Below are positions 1 to 7,365 of a stretch of 64,000 bases of DNA, one piece after another. This DNA comes from Enterocloster aldenensis (GTDB lineage Bacteria > Bacillota > Clostridia > Lachnospirales > Lachnospiraceae), in assembly GCF_003434055.1 (NCBI RefSeq), contig NZ_QVEX01000017.1, positions 59,321-123,320 of the forward strand, given 5' to 3'. Numbering within the stretch: the first letter of the stretch is position 1; each line of letters opens with the position of its first letter. The notes below the pieces were generated by a model. The model made no database searches and had not been told where the DNA came from. It saw only the letters and a list, made by a program, of their open reading frames with translations. The translations under genes were made by a program, and so were the position numbers.

Positions 1-799
1 TCTTGTAGAACTCCCCTGTCATGGACACCTGGTTGTCCAGGCTTTCCATTTCATCAATTAATCCCTGATAGCTGAAATACACCGGCTTATTCTCCTTCCC
101 ATCCGGGCATACCCTGTAATATGCCTTGCGGAGCGCCGTCATCACCGTGGTGGCGCTCTCCTCGCGGATTTTAAGGATATTAGCCACGATGTCGTTAAAC
201 CCAAACATCCAAATCGGGAATGGGGAGTCCTCCCCGATGCGGATATTGGATGCATAAGACAGCTGGCTATACTCCCCATGGATATCAAACACAACCAGGT
301 TAGCCCCTGGGAGCCTTGCGGCTTCTTCCAGTATCTTAGCCACGGTCTCCGACTTGCCGGCACCAGTATTCCCCACGATACAGGAATGGCGCTGGAAAAA
401 CTTATTGCCGTCCACAACCGCGTCACAGGGGTAGGCAGCATAGGAACCAATACGGAACCCTCCCCGGCCACGACCCAGCATATCCTCAAATTCCCTAATC
501 CCGATACGGCAGATACTGACATTCGTTGTTGGGTATGCGTCTATGGCCTTTAAGAAACGCCCGTCCTTTAGGCTGCCGATGATGGTACAGTCAATACTCT
601 TGATCCCGGTTATCTCCCCCAGGAAATCCTCCTCCCCAATCCGTTCCTCCGGATCAGTGTCGGTCAGCCCTGTTACCATGGTCACAAGGCTCACCTCCCC
701 ATCAGACACAGATAAAAGGTCATTGATGCGGATATCCCGGAACTCTGACAGGTTTGTCCTTATCTGGACGCTGTCACTTAATATTTTTACAAGTTTCAT
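1..799 (-). CDS. HerA-like ATPase (DUF87), C-terminus beyond window edge
   Basis: About 266 N-terminal residues are visible and the frame is open to the left edge. A beta-barrel-like N-terminal part (residues 1-130) is followed by a P-loop, GNTGAGKS, near residue 145, then a Walker B-like stretch LVVFDIHGEY. The DIHGEYS signature after the P-loop is typical of HerA/DUF87 hexameric DNA-pumping ATPases. Relatives work with nucleases in DNA end processing or DNA translocation. The ATG follows a strong GGGAGGA ribosome-binding site and lies 11 bases after the stop of the RecE-like gene, so the two are probably co-transcribed as a phage recombination module. The exact substrate is unknown. Confidence 0.85.
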   Translation of the reverse strand, partial: MKLVKILSDSVQIRTNLSEFRDIRINDLLSVSDGEVSLVTMVTGLTDTDPEERIGEEDFLGEITGIKSIDCTIIGSLKDGRFLKAIDAYPTTNVSICRIGIREFEDMLGRGRGGFRIGSYAAYPCDAVVDGNKFFQRHSCIVGNTGAGKSETVAKILEEAARLPGANLVVFDIHGEYSQLSYASNIRIGEDSPFPIWMFGFNDIVANILKIREESATTVMTALRKAYYRVCPDGKENKPVYFSYQGLIDEMESLDNQVSMTGEFYK

Positions 800-810
800 T
801 TATTCCTCCC

Positions 811-1551
811 TTACAGTTCCAAAAGCTCGTTATAGTTACGGATGGATGCCGCCTTCACGGATTTACAGTAATCACACCTGCCGCAATACATCGGCGGTAC
901 CAGGCCCTTTTTTACATCACTGAAGCGTTCTATGTTTCCGATGATTTCAGTCCGGGCCATATCCAGCGTTGACTGGGGGATTTGGAATATATCCAGGTCC
1001 GTCACCCGCTCCTTGGTCGCTACCGCCAGATAAAACGGCAGGCGCTCCCCGGTCACAACCTCAACCCCTGCCTGATAGACAGCCCCCTGCAGGTCATACC
1101 TCCAAAGCGGCAGGCTCTTAAAGTTCGCCACCACTTTAAGGTCCGTGATGCAGATGCCTTCCAAATAGCTGTCCATTTTCATCTTCCAGGCGATATCCGG
1201 GAATGCCTCAAAGGTCATGATCCGCTGCTTTTCCCCGCTCATAAACCGCATAAACAACGGGTCTGACTTTATCCGGCCAATAATCTCATTGGCCTTGCGG
1301 AACTCACTTTTCAGTTCATTTTTCCGTGTAAACAGAGCCGGGTTATCCTGCATGAACTGCTGCAGGGCTCCCTCGAAGTAGGAATCCACAAAGGAGCCGA
1401 CCAGCAGCGCCCTGGTGATGGGCTGCTGGTATTCCCCGCGTATCTTTGCCAGGGCCATTGCCTCACATTTGACAAAATCCTTGTATTGGGACACTGAAAA
1501 GTACTGCTCATTGGCTTCCTGGCTGTAATAATTCTCGGATGTCAGTTCCAT
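811..1551 (-). CDS. RecE-like PDDEXK exonuclease
   Basis: This 246-residue protein has the layout of phage exodeoxyribonuclease VIII-like PDDEXK nucleases (DUF3799 type). A helical N-terminus is followed by MKMDSYLEG, then ITDLKVV (the D-x-K of the catalytic core), a QGAVYQAG helix, and a C-terminal CGRCDYCK cysteine motif. Such nucleases resect double-stranded ends so a partner annealing protein can load on the 3' strand. The gene lies 11 bases downstream of the probable annealing-protein gene (1563-2546) and directly upstream of the HerA-like ATPase, which supports a recombination role. The four C-terminal cysteines could bind zinc or an iron-sulfur cluster. Assignment to PDDEXK is strong; the substrate is inferred. 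Confidence 0.8.
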   Translation of the reverse strand: MELTSENYYSQEANEQYFSVSQYKDFVKCEAMALAKIRGEYQQPITRALLVGSFVDSYFEGALQQFMQDNPALFTRKNELKSEFRKANEIIGRIKSDPLFMRFMSGEKQRIMTFEAFPDIAWKMKMDSYLEGICITDLKVVANFKSLPLWRYDLQGAVYQAGVEVVTGERLPFYLAVATKERVTDLDIFQIPQSTLDMARTEIIGNIERFSDVKKGLVPPMYCGRCDYCKSVKAASIRNYNELLEL

Positions 1552-1562
1552 AACTTCCCCCC

Positions 1563-2546
1563 CTATTTAAACCTCGGCTCCTGAGTTTCATCCGGAACGA
1601 AGGACGGGTCCAGATCCTGCTGCTGGGCCTGCCCTGTTTCCCGGGCACTGTCACCTGCAGGCCTTCCTGTTCCTACCGGCTGGGATTCTGACTTCCTGGC
1701 TTTCCCTTTCCTATCCTTCCCGGCCTCTTCCTTTCCCTCGAACGGATTCCTATTGATTTCGGATTCATCTACAGCCGGCGCTATGTCAAAATAATCTTCA
1801 CGGTCTGCCATACCATCACGCAGGGACATGTATACTTTTTTCAGGCGGATTAGGTTCTGCATGGTAAAACTCTCTATTTTGCATCCCATGAACTTCTCCA
1901 GCATTGCCACTGTCACGCCGTATTCCCTTTCAAACGTGCCAGCAATCGCGCGGACTGTATCTTCCAGGGGCTCCCCGTTCTCACCCGCCAGCGTTTTCCC
2001 ACACTGTGCAACCGCAGCCTCAATCACATCCCCGGGGATAATGCCCAGGATGCACGCCCTGAGCCTGCGGGCTCCATAATTTGCTACCTGTTCGTAAATG
2101 TCCCGCGGCGCGGTAAGGGGGACATTGCCGTTCTTTTTTGATTCCCTGACATGCGGCACGGAGAAAATCTTTGCCTGTCGGGTATTTGTTTCCAAATCCC
2201 AAGCATAGGCCATGACCTGGCTTTCCCCGTTTCTTTGCTCCAGCTCAATGATCCCAAAATCAATATTCCCCCAGTTCTGGGCCATTGCCTCCGCCAGACG
2301 GATGGATGGCCCAGTCACACGCTCACCGCCACGGGGGTATTCGTACATAGACTTTTCTGCCAGACCCTTACGCTGGCAGGCCTTCATGATGCGGTTGAAA
2401 CTTTCAAACTCATTTCGCGGGAACTTCTTGGCAATCACCATGGCCGCCTGTACTTCCTGGGCCTGACGGCTTACTACCATTTCCGTTATTGTTCCGCGTG
2501 GCGCTGCCACAGCATTGTTCTCAAAAATATTTGCAATCTGTTCCAT
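1563..2546 (-). CDS. Probable phage single-strand DNA annealing/recombination protein
   Basis: This 327-residue protein has a conserved-looking globular part (about 1-255) with the stretches RGGERVTGPSIRLAEAMAQN and NYGARRLRACILG. A charged, low-complexity tail follows, rich in Lys, Gln and Pro (about 265-327). Proteins of this kind occur in Firmicutes phages next to RecE-like nucleases, and that pairing is present here. I do not recognise it as classical RecT, Erf or Sak4, so the annealing function is inferred from context. The start follows GGAGGA, which overlaps the end of the upstream small gene and suggests translational coupling. It lacks a Walker A motif, which argues against a RecA-type recombinase. 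Confidence 0.6.
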   Translation of the reverse strand: MEQIANIFENNAVAAPRGTITEMVVSRQAQEVQAAMVIAKKFPRNEFESFNRIMKACQRKGLAEKSMYEYPRGGERVTGPSIRLAEAMAQNWGNIDFGIIELEQRNGESQVMAYAWDLETNTRQAKIFSVPHVRESKKNGNVPLTAPRDIYEQVANYGARRLRACILGIIPGDVIEAAVAQCGKTLAGENGEPLEDTVRAIAGTFEREYGVTVAMLEKFMGCKIESFTMQNLIRLKKVYMSLRDGMADREDYFDIAPAVDESEINRNPFEGKEEAGKDRKGKARKSESQPVGTGRPAGDSARETGQAQQQDLDPSFVPDETQEPRFK

Positions 2547-2549
2547 AAA

Positions 2550-2717
2550 TCATTCCTCCTTAATCCGGTTCCCGGAGTAATACCACTCCACCAGCATCTG
2601 CTTAAATTCCTCCTGCTCCTCTACGGTCCCTTCCAGGCATCTTTCCAACGCATATGTATAGGCCTTCCCTTCTTCCACAACCTTATCAACCTCAGGTCCT
2701 ATCCCTCTGTAATACAT
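2550..2717 (-). CDS. Small acidic phage protein (55 aa)
   Basis: A 55-residue, strongly acidic helical protein begins MYYRGIGPEV and ends RIKEE. Its end carries the AGGAGGA ribosome-binding site of the annealing-protein gene. Its start overlaps the end of the upstream zinc-ribbon gene by 19 bases, so it is embedded in the leftward early operon. I recognise no family. The reading frame is supported by operon continuity rather than by homology. Confidence 0.6.
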   Translation of the reverse strand: MYYRGIGPEVDKVVEEGKAYTYALERCLEGTVEEQEEFKQMLVEWYYSGNRIKEE

Positions 2718-2875
2718 TCCGTATCACCTTCTCTTGCCATAATCCTCCCGCAGTAGGGACACGGTGTAATCTCCCCCAATAGGGACCAGGTCCGAAACCC
2801 ACAGCTACAGTTAAGTACAAAAAAAGGTGCCGTAATCTTTACCTGGCTGTCTGGGTACCGCTCTGGCCGGGGCAT
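2699..2875 (-). CDS. Small zinc-ribbon-like phage protein (58 aa)
   Basis: A 58-residue protein contains a C-x-C pair (NCSCGF) and, about 17 residues later, CPYCGR, together forming a probable four-cysteine zinc ribbon. The ATG overlaps the TGA of the upstream gene in a TGATG arrangement, a hallmark of coupled translation. The function is unknown; small zinc-ribbon proteins of this type are common in phage early operons. Confidence 0.65.
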   Translation of the reverse strand: MPRPERYPDSQVKITAPFFVLNCSCGFRTWSLLGEITPCPYCGRIMAREGDTECITEG

Positions 2876-3219
2876 CACATCTTCTCCTTTTCCGCCAGGA
2901 TTTCTTTGACATGGTTCATCATGTATTCATTCGTTTCCTCTTTGACCAGTTTTTGGAACGTCATCATGGCTTTCAGGGTGGCATCTGCATTACCCTCGCA
3001 GTATTCCTCCAACATTGACATGATTGATTCCCCAAGGCATTCAATTACATGGGGAGGATTCAGTCCCCCACCCACAAGCATGCACTGGGACTGGTATTTA
3101 ACATGGCTGACGCTGTTTTCTGTTTCCTGGATTCCTATTGCAAAAAGCAGTTCACATGGGGATAACTCAGCATTAGTCTTAACTTCTCCGAAACTGCACT
3201 CAATTGTTCCTTTAATCAT
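2875..3219 (-). CDS. Hypothetical phage protein (114 aa)
   Basis: The 114-residue protein begins MIKGTIECSFGEVK and has a mixed alpha/beta N-terminal half and a long helical C-terminus (about 60-114). An AGGAGGA-type ribosome-binding site precedes the ATG, and the stop overlaps the next gene. I do not recognise the family. Position in the early operon upstream of the recombination genes is the only functional clue. Confidence 0.65.
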   Translation of the reverse strand: MIKGTIECSFGEVKTNAELSPCELLFAIGIQETENSVSHVKYQSQCMLVGGGLNPPHVIECLGESIMSMLEEYCEGNADATLKAMMTFQKLVKEETNEYMMNHVKEILAEKEKM

Positions 3220-3245
3220 TGTTTTTTCCTCCTGAATCCCTTATA

Positions 3246-3491
3246 CTAAGGGTGATAAGTTATTGTCTTGGACTCTTGACGGCTCCACCCGTCTGGGGTC
3301 CGTTTTTTTTGTGGGCCAAAATACCCTCCGACTTCGTAGGTTGACTTATTGTTGTCCCAGTTATATGCCCTGCCATGCCCATCTGCCAGAATGTATATAC
3401 TCACATCTCCAGTTCCGGTCTTACTGCGCCATTCTGCCAGCAGGTCCATTATGGCCCGCAGTTCCTCCTCAGGCCTGTACATCTTCCTCAC
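3246..3491 (-). CDS. Hypothetical phage protein (81 aa)
   Basis: The 81-residue protein has an N-terminal helix and a GTGDVSIYILADGHGR beta-turn segment followed by an aromatic, basic C-terminus. It starts 6 bases after the stop of the upstream membrane-protein gene, and a GGAGGTGAGGA ribosome-binding site precedes the ATG. No family is recognised. Confidence 0.6.
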   Translation of the reverse strand: MRKMYRPEEELRAIMDLLAEWRSKTGTGDVSIYILADGHGRAYNWDNNKSTYEVGGYFGPQKKRTPDGWSRQESKTITYHP

Positions 3492-3497
3492 CTCCTT

Positions 3498-3818
3498 TCA
3501 CAGCTCCACACCCATTGCCAGCGCCATGACCACCATAGCTGCCATCCACATCCCCAGCAGCCATATGACCGCCGGCACAATCCATTCCGTGGCATCCACA
3601 ATCTGCCTGGCACAGCGCCGCAGGAAGTTGGCTATCCACCTGGCCAGCCGCATCCATGGACCGTCCCGCCGGTTCCGGCGCCGCCTGACTATAAGAATCC
3701 GCCGTCTGCCCATCATGTTGGTAAGCACCGCGGTGGTGGGGCCTACGATGTCCAGACGCCAGCCAGGGTATCGGATGGCCGCCTTGGCGCGGATGGCTAA
3801 CTCGGTTGTTTTTGTCAT
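3498..3818 (-). CDS. Small membrane protein with basic cytosolic head (106 aa)
   Basis: About 70 N-terminal residues are very arginine-rich (for example RRRILIVRRRRNRR), followed by one hydrophobic segment (about 82-104, WIVPAVIWLLGMWMAAMVV). This predicts a single-pass or tail-anchored protein with a positively charged cytosolic part. The start overlaps the upstream HTH gene by four bases (ATGA), so translation is probably coupled. The function is unknown. Confidence 0.6.
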   Translation of the reverse strand: MTKTTELAIRAKAAIRYPGWRLDIVGPTTAVLTNMMGRRRILIVRRRRNRRDGPWMRLARWIANFLRRCARQIVDATEWIVPAVIWLLGMWMAAMVVMALAMGVEL

Positions 3819-4039
3819 TGTTCCTGCCCTCCCCTCAATGGCCTTCCCGCCAGCTGCTCTATCAACCAGATATGATGCATCCTAAAGTCCCCTGGGTGGC
3901 ATTTCCGTTTGCCCAAGGTATTAAACGGCATCCCGATTTTTCTTGCCAGCCCCTTATCGGTCAGGTTATTCCTTATCTTGGCCTCGCTGATGAGGAGTTT
4001 CACTTCATCCTCTTGTCGTTGGTAATCGCTCTTTTTCAT
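3815..4039 (-). CDS. Small helix-turn-helix phage protein (74 aa)
   Basis: This 74-residue protein has a Cro/XRE-like core, NLTDKGLARKIGMPFNTLGK, in which the second helix would contact DNA, followed by a C-terminal helix (IWLIEQLAG). It is probably a small early regulator or a DNA-binding accessory protein. It overlaps the next gene by ATGA. The gene lies directly left of the rightward gene at 4135, so the 4040-4134 gap holds divergent start signals. Confidence 0.6.
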   Translation of the reverse strand: MKKSDYQRQEDEVKLLISEAKIRNNLTDKGLARKIGMPFNTLGKRKCHPGDFRMHHIWLIEQLAGRPLRGGQEQ

Positions 4040-4057
4040 GCTGGGTATCCTCCTTTC

Positions 4058-4086
4058 TTGTGTTTTCTCCCCCTCCTTGGTATACT
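4058..4086 (+). promoter_or_regulatory. Putative promoter of the rightward gene at 4135
   Basis: A TTGTGT -35-like hexamer (4058-4063) and a TATACT -10 hexamer (4081-4086) are separated by 17 bases, ending 48 bases before the ATG. The -35 is weak. If real, this promoter would allow the embedded gene to be expressed independently of the phage early operon. Confidence 0.45.
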
Positions 4087-4134
4087 GTACTTACAGGCGT
4101 TGCAGCGCCAAGTACAAAAGGAAGGATTATATAT

Positions 4135-4959
4135 ATGAACAATAATAACCAATCACTCATAGCCGCAGTGTCTGCATTTCAAAGTTCTTTAGAAAAGATG
4201 AATACAGATTTAACCGCCGCTTACTCTCCCATTATTCAATCTGTTTCGCAAATGCAAAGTGCACTTGCTTCCACCATGTATCCGCAGATAAGCTTAGCTA
4301 GTCAAATACAAGCTATGTATGAAGCTCTATTGGCACCCATTCAGGAAATGCAGCTTTCTATGAATAGAGTAATTTCAAATGATATTGCAAATGCTCTAGC
4401 ACTTAACAACTCTGCTATCCAAGATTTGACAAAAAATATTCAGAACAGCCTTGTTGATTTTAGTTCCCATATCTCAACTGACTTTTCATCAATATTGAAA
4501 AACATTTCCTTTCATCAAGAATATGTGGAAGTGCCCGAATACCTATACTCTTTTACTATTCATGGGAATGAATACCCACAAGAAGTCCCGCTTACCGCTG
4601 AAGCCCCAATTCCAAAGCGACGCATGACGCTGGAATTCTTTTTAAGCTGTGTATTGCCAAATATAATTGCTTTATTTAGCGTGTGGTTGACCATCTATTA
4701 TCACAATGTAGACACATCTTCTCAAAGTACAACTGTGCAGGCTGAATTAACCATGTTTGAAAGCTATACCGAATCATTAAATCAACTTAATACCTCAGTG
4801 TCCACACTTAACGATTATTTAGTATCTCAGTCAAAATTGTATCCAGATTCGTGTTTAGCTGTTGCAACAGATTCAAATGCTGTTCGTGAAGTAAACGAAT
4901 CTGATTCCGCAACTGCTGGTGAATCCGGAAATCTTGATATGCTCCAACAGCCTGATTAA
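4135..4959 (+). CDS. AT-rich embedded prophage gene, single-pass membrane protein
   Basis: This 274-residue protein starts MNNNNQSLIAAVS after an AAGGAAGGA ribosome-binding site. The N-terminal ~145 residues are helical with Gln/Ser/Met-rich heptad-like repeats. One clear transmembrane segment follows (about 165-188, FFLSCVLPNIIALFSVWLTI), then a Ser/Thr-rich tail. It is transcribed against the surrounding early operon and is visibly richer in A and T than the genes around it. Both features are typical of lysogen-expressed cargo (moron) genes, which often act in superinfection exclusion or defence; that role is inference. Its last 152 bases lie antisense to the small gene at 4808-5020. Confidence 0.7.
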   Translation: MNNNNQSLIAAVSAFQSSLEKMNTDLTAAYSPIIQSVSQMQSALASTMYPQISLASQIQAMYEALLAPIQEMQLSMNRVISNDIANALALNNSAIQDLTKNIQNSLVDFSSHISTDFSSILKNISFHQEYVEVPEYLYSFTIHGNEYPQEVPLTAEAPIPKRRMTLEFFLSCVLPNIIALFSVWLTIYYHNVDTSSQSTTVQAELTMFESYTESLNQLNTSVSTLNDYLVSQSKLYPDSCLAVATDSNAVREVNESDSATAGESGNLDMLQQPD

Positions 4960-5020
4960 TTGATATAACCGCTATTACTATCCAGACCATAGTGATATGC
5001 GGTTTCTTCTTTTCTTCCAT
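4808..5020 (-). CDS. Small membrane protein (70 aa) overlapping the gene on the other strand
   Basis: The 70-residue protein begins MEEKKKPHIT, has a transmembrane segment (about 9-28) and then an amphipathic Gln/Leu/Asn-rich helix (about 30-68). A near-perfect AAAGGAGGTGAGGGG ribosome-binding site decides this start over upstream ATGs. It follows the Cro-like gene in the leftward operon. Its 3' part is antisense to the tail of the gene at 4135-4959; both frames look protein-like. The layout (membrane anchor plus short coiled helix) resembles phage small membrane proteins, but no family is recognised. Confidence 0.6.
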   Translation of the reverse strand: MEEKKKPHITMVWIVIAVISINQAVGAYQDFRIHQQLRNQIRLLHEQHLNLLQQLNTNLDTILTEILNNR

Positions 5021-5101
5021 CCCCCTCACCTCCTTTTCCAGTTGACACACGCATGTGATAATGGTATAGTTATCCTTATCGAACGTATGTTTGTTTTGGT
5101 G

Positions 5102-5308
5102 TTATTTTTCTCTCGTGAATAGATAATCTAAATCGTACTTTGGAAACAGGACATTACGAATTGCTACTGCATCCTCGTGATAGAAACCTTTTTTGGTTTC
5201 ACCATTTACCGTATCACTTACAGTTTGGTATCTACAACCAAGCAAGCTTCCTATCTGAGCAAATGTAACGCCTTCGTCCTTCATAGCCGTTAAGAAATTT
5301 CTGTACAT
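5102..5308 (-). CDS. Cro-like XRE-family regulator
   Basis: The 68-residue protein carries a helix-turn-helix, VTFAQIGSLLGCRYQTVSDT, followed by a basic stretch and a C-terminal YDLDYLFTREK. It is the first gene leftward from the switch region and has a TAGGAGGTGA ribosome-binding site. A strong promoter (5355-5383, minus strand) drives it. By position and size it is the lytic-side Cro counterpart of the repressor at 5492. Confidence 0.75.
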   Translation of the reverse strand: MYRNFLTAMKDEGVTFAQIGSLLGCRYQTVSDTVNGETKKGFYHEDAVAIRNVLFPKYDLDYLFTREK

Positions 5309-5331
5309 TTTTTTTCACCTCCTATTAATTC

Positions 5332-5425
5332 CGAATTCCGAATTGGATAAACCGATTATATTCTTAATTCAGTATTTTGTCAATGCAAAATATTCCCTTT
5401 GACGAATTTATTCGGTAAAGCGAAT
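5332..5425. promoter_or_regulatory. Phage switch operator cluster (CGAAT half-sites)
   Basis: The half-site CGAAT occurs at 5332, 5339, 5403, 5421 and, inverted, at 5410-5414. The pair at 5403-5414 forms an inverted repeat, CGAAT-TT-ATTCG. The sites bracket both divergent promoters, as expected for operators of the repressor and the Cro-like protein. Which protein binds which site cannot be told from sequence. Confidence 0.55.
5355..5383 (-). promoter_or_regulatory. Consensus early promoter (leftward, Cro side)
   Basis: On the minus strand a perfect TTGACA (5378-5383) and a perfect TATAAT (5355-5360) are separated by exactly 17 bases, reading into the Cro-like gene. This is the strongest sigma-A promoter seen in the window and is the expected target of the repressor. 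Confidence 0.9.
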
Positions 5426-5433
5426 ATTTTATG

Positions 5434-5462
5434 TTTACAAAATTCTATTTTGGATATATAAT
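5434..5462 (+). promoter_or_regulatory. Repressor (lysogenic) promoter
   Basis: TTTACA (5434-5439) and TATAAT (5457-5462) are separated by 17 bases and end 29 bases before the repressor ATG. The promoter is slightly weaker than the leftward one, as is usual for maintenance promoters. The CGAAT half-site at 5421 lies just upstream of the -35. Confidence 0.85.
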
Positions 5463-5491
5463 GGAATTACTTAGAAAAAGAGGTTGCGACT

Positions 5492-5827
5492 ATGGAAAAA
5501 GCTAAAATTTTAGAACGCTTAATCAAAGAACAAGGCTATAGCCTTAAGTCATTTTCGGCAAAGTGTGATATCCCATATACCACGCTATATGGGATAATGA
5601 AAAATGGTGTCGGTAAAGCAACTGTTGATAATGTAATGGCTATATGTCATGGACTTGGCATCACCATGGATGATTTAGAAAAAATGGCAAACGACAAAAA
5701 AATCATAAAGCCAGAGCCTACTTATGCGGATGTGGAACGTCTTGTAGCACGCAATGGCAAGAATATGTCTGTTGAACAGAAGATGCGCCTAATCAAACTA
5801 CTGTCCGAAATAAATAATGGGGACTGA
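5492..5827 (+). CDS. cI-type XRE repressor
   Basis: The 111-residue protein has an N-terminal XRE helix-turn-helix (about 12-62: YSLKSFSAKCDIPYTTLYGI followed by VDNVMAICHGLGITMDDLEKM) and a short helical C-terminal domain. It lacks an S24 autoproteolysis domain, so induction is probably not by RecA-stimulated self-cleavage. The next gene encodes an ImmA-type protease, and in ICEBs1-like and many Gram-positive phage systems that protease cleaves the repressor; the same logic is likely here. The ATG follows a weak AGAGGTTG ribosome-binding site. Confidence 0.85.
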   Translation: MEKAKILERLIKEQGYSLKSFSAKCDIPYTTLYGIMKNGVGKATVDNVMAICHGLGITMDDLEKMANDKKIIKPEPTYADVERLVARNGKNMSVEQKMRLIKLLSEINNGD

Positions 5828-5832
5828 TTTGA

Positions 5833-6546
5833 TTGAATCACGATTTTATACTTGGTAAGGTACTTGAAACATATACTTTTTGCGAATTTAAAAAATTTCC
5901 TTTTGATTGTTTTAAGGCAATTGAAAAATATGGCTATCATATTTATACGTATAGTAAACTAAAGGAAATAAACCTTGAAGCTTATGAATTATGTGTTTCT
6001 TGTTCTGACGAAGCATATACCGAGCCATTCAGTCGTACTGTTGCTTATAATGAAAATATGCCTCCTGACAGGATTATATTTTCTCTGGCCCATGAACTGG
6101 GGCATATCGTGATGGAGCATCCGTACAAAGCAGAGTATTATGAGTCAGAAGCAAACTGTTTCGCAAGCTACCTCCTGGCCCCCAGGATGGCAATCCATTA
6201 CTGCCAGTGTAAAAACGCTTGGGATGTTGAGCATCACTTTGGAATATCTGGAGAAGCGGCTGATTGTGCATTTGATGACTACCGTAGGTGGCGCAGGCGC
6301 GCAATGCATAGGATGTATCCAATTGATTGGGCAGTATATCAATACTTTTATAACCCAGATTTTAAAAAATTTATCTGCGGTGAAAGTACATGTTTCTACT
6401 GTGGTCGGACTTTTTATAATAAACCCGGAGACTGTATTTGCCCAATTTGTGACGCCAAGGTTAGCCAAGAATTATATAATCCGTTTAATGATTTACTATC
6501 ACCAGAAAACAGAGCATTAGGTGCAATGAATGCACAATTATTATGA
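5833..6546 (+). CDS. ImmA/IrrE-family metallopeptidase (anti-repressor)
   Basis: The 237-residue protein has the zinc-protease signature AHELGH (HExxH) near residue 85 and the downstream ESEANCFASYLLAP motif that supplies the third zinc ligand, as in ImmA. A C-terminal zinc ribbon follows (CFYCGRTF and CICPICD, about 195-220), an addition not present in the minimal ImmA. It starts with TTG five bases after the repressor stop, so the pair forms one immunity operon. The expected role is derepression of the prophage by cutting the repressor at 5492. The upstream TTG at 5829 is out of frame. Confidence 0.85.
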   Translation: MNHDFILGKVLETYTFCEFKKFPFDCFKAIEKYGYHIYTYSKLKEINLEAYELCVSCSDEAYTEPFSRTVAYNENMPPDRIIFSLAHELGHIVMEHPYKAEYYESEANCFASYLLAPRMAIHYCQCKNAWDVEHHFGISGEAADCAFDDYRRWRRRAMHRMYPIDWAVYQYFYNPDFKKFICGESTCFYCGRTFYNKPGDCICPICDAKVSQELYNPFNDLLSPENRALGAMNAQLL

Positions 6547-6565
6547 ATGAAAAGAGGAAAAGAAT

Positions 6566-7324
6566 ATGGCGCTGATAATATGTTCAGAATGTGGTAAGGA
6601 GTTTTCTGATAAGGCATCGGCCTGCCCAAATTGTGGCTGCCCTATTGAAGCAATCTGCAATAGCGCATCAAACGATACCGACATGCAAAACCTCTGTGCA
6701 GATGAAACAGACTCTGTAACCACAGCAAATAAAGTATGGGATTCTGTCCAAACTGGGATACAATCGGCCATTGAAAAGAATAGAAATGCCATAAAAGCCA
6801 CAAAGCAAATAGGACCAGTCCAAATCGATGAAAACCATAATATGTTTAGAATTAATGGGGCTGTACCGATTAACGGAAAAACAGATGGTTTGGGGAAATC
6901 CATGTTTAAAGGCATGATGGCCATTGGTACCATGGGGATGTCAGTTGCTGCCGGAAAATTAATTGGCGGTGGAAAACAAAAAGTAGGAAATAAAGAGTGG
7001 CTTGACTTTTCCGATTTGTTGAATTATGAGTTACTAGAAGACGATAGTCTTGTCACTAGCGGCGGTGTAGGACAGGCTTTAATTGGAGGAGCAATATTCG
7101 GTGGTTTTGGAGCAGTAGCTGGAGGTATCACTGGTAAGAGGGTCCAGAAAAAGAAAATAGAATCTTTATACATAAAAGCAACTGTAAATAATTTTTCTTC
7201 TCCGTGTATAATGATTCCCTTAATCACTAAATCTACCAAAACAAATAGCAAAGAATACCAGACAGCCTTCAATTTGGCCCATCAAATCTTATCTGCTTTT
7301 GATGTTATAACACATAATAAATAG
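6566..7324 (+). CDS. Zinc-ribbon protein with glycine-rich membrane-like segments
   Basis: The 252-residue protein opens with a zinc ribbon, CSECGKEFSDKASACPNCG (residues about 6-24). A linker, a glycine-rich hydrophobic hairpin (about 105-123) and a second one (about 166-190, GGAIFGGFGAVAGGITG) follow, and the C-terminus may form a PH-like domain. It is the last gene of the immunity operon, 19 bases after the ImmA stop, and a terminator follows. The architecture recalls host zinc-ribbon/SHOCT-type proteins. The function is unknown; an accessory lysogenic gene is likely. Confidence 0.65.
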   Translation: MALIICSECGKEFSDKASACPNCGCPIEAICNSASNDTDMQNLCADETDSVTTANKVWDSVQTGIQSAIEKNRNAIKATKQIGPVQIDENHNMFRINGAVPINGKTDGLGKSMFKGMMAIGTMGMSVAAGKLIGGGKQKVGNKEWLDFSDLLNYELLEDDSLVTSGGVGQALIGGAIFGGFGAVAGGITGKRVQKKKIESLYIKATVNNFSSPCIMIPLITKSTKTNSKEYQTAFNLAHQILSAFDVITHNK

Positions 7325-7330
7325 TAAGCA

Positions 7331-7365
7331 AAAAGCCCTAGGAGCAGCGAACTCCCAGAGCTTTT
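7331..7365 (+). terminator. Terminator after the immunity operon
   Basis: AAAAGC...GGAG pairs with CTCC...GCTTTT around a short loop and ends in TTTT, 7 bases after the zinc-ribbon gene. The stem has internal mismatches, so strength is moderate. The 7366-7514 stretch after it holds no gene and contains only the integrase leader. Confidence 0.6.

Noticed and set aside
3349..3885. Rightward frames of up to 178 residues opposite small phage genes
   Set aside because: The leftward genes there are tightly coupled by ATGA overlaps and ribosome-binding sites. The rightward frames have neither.
4060..4134. Upstream in-frame start for the 4135 gene
   Set aside because: The extension MFSPPPWYTVLTGV covers the putative promoter region and has no ribosome-binding site, whereas AAGGAAGGA sits directly before the ATG at 4135.
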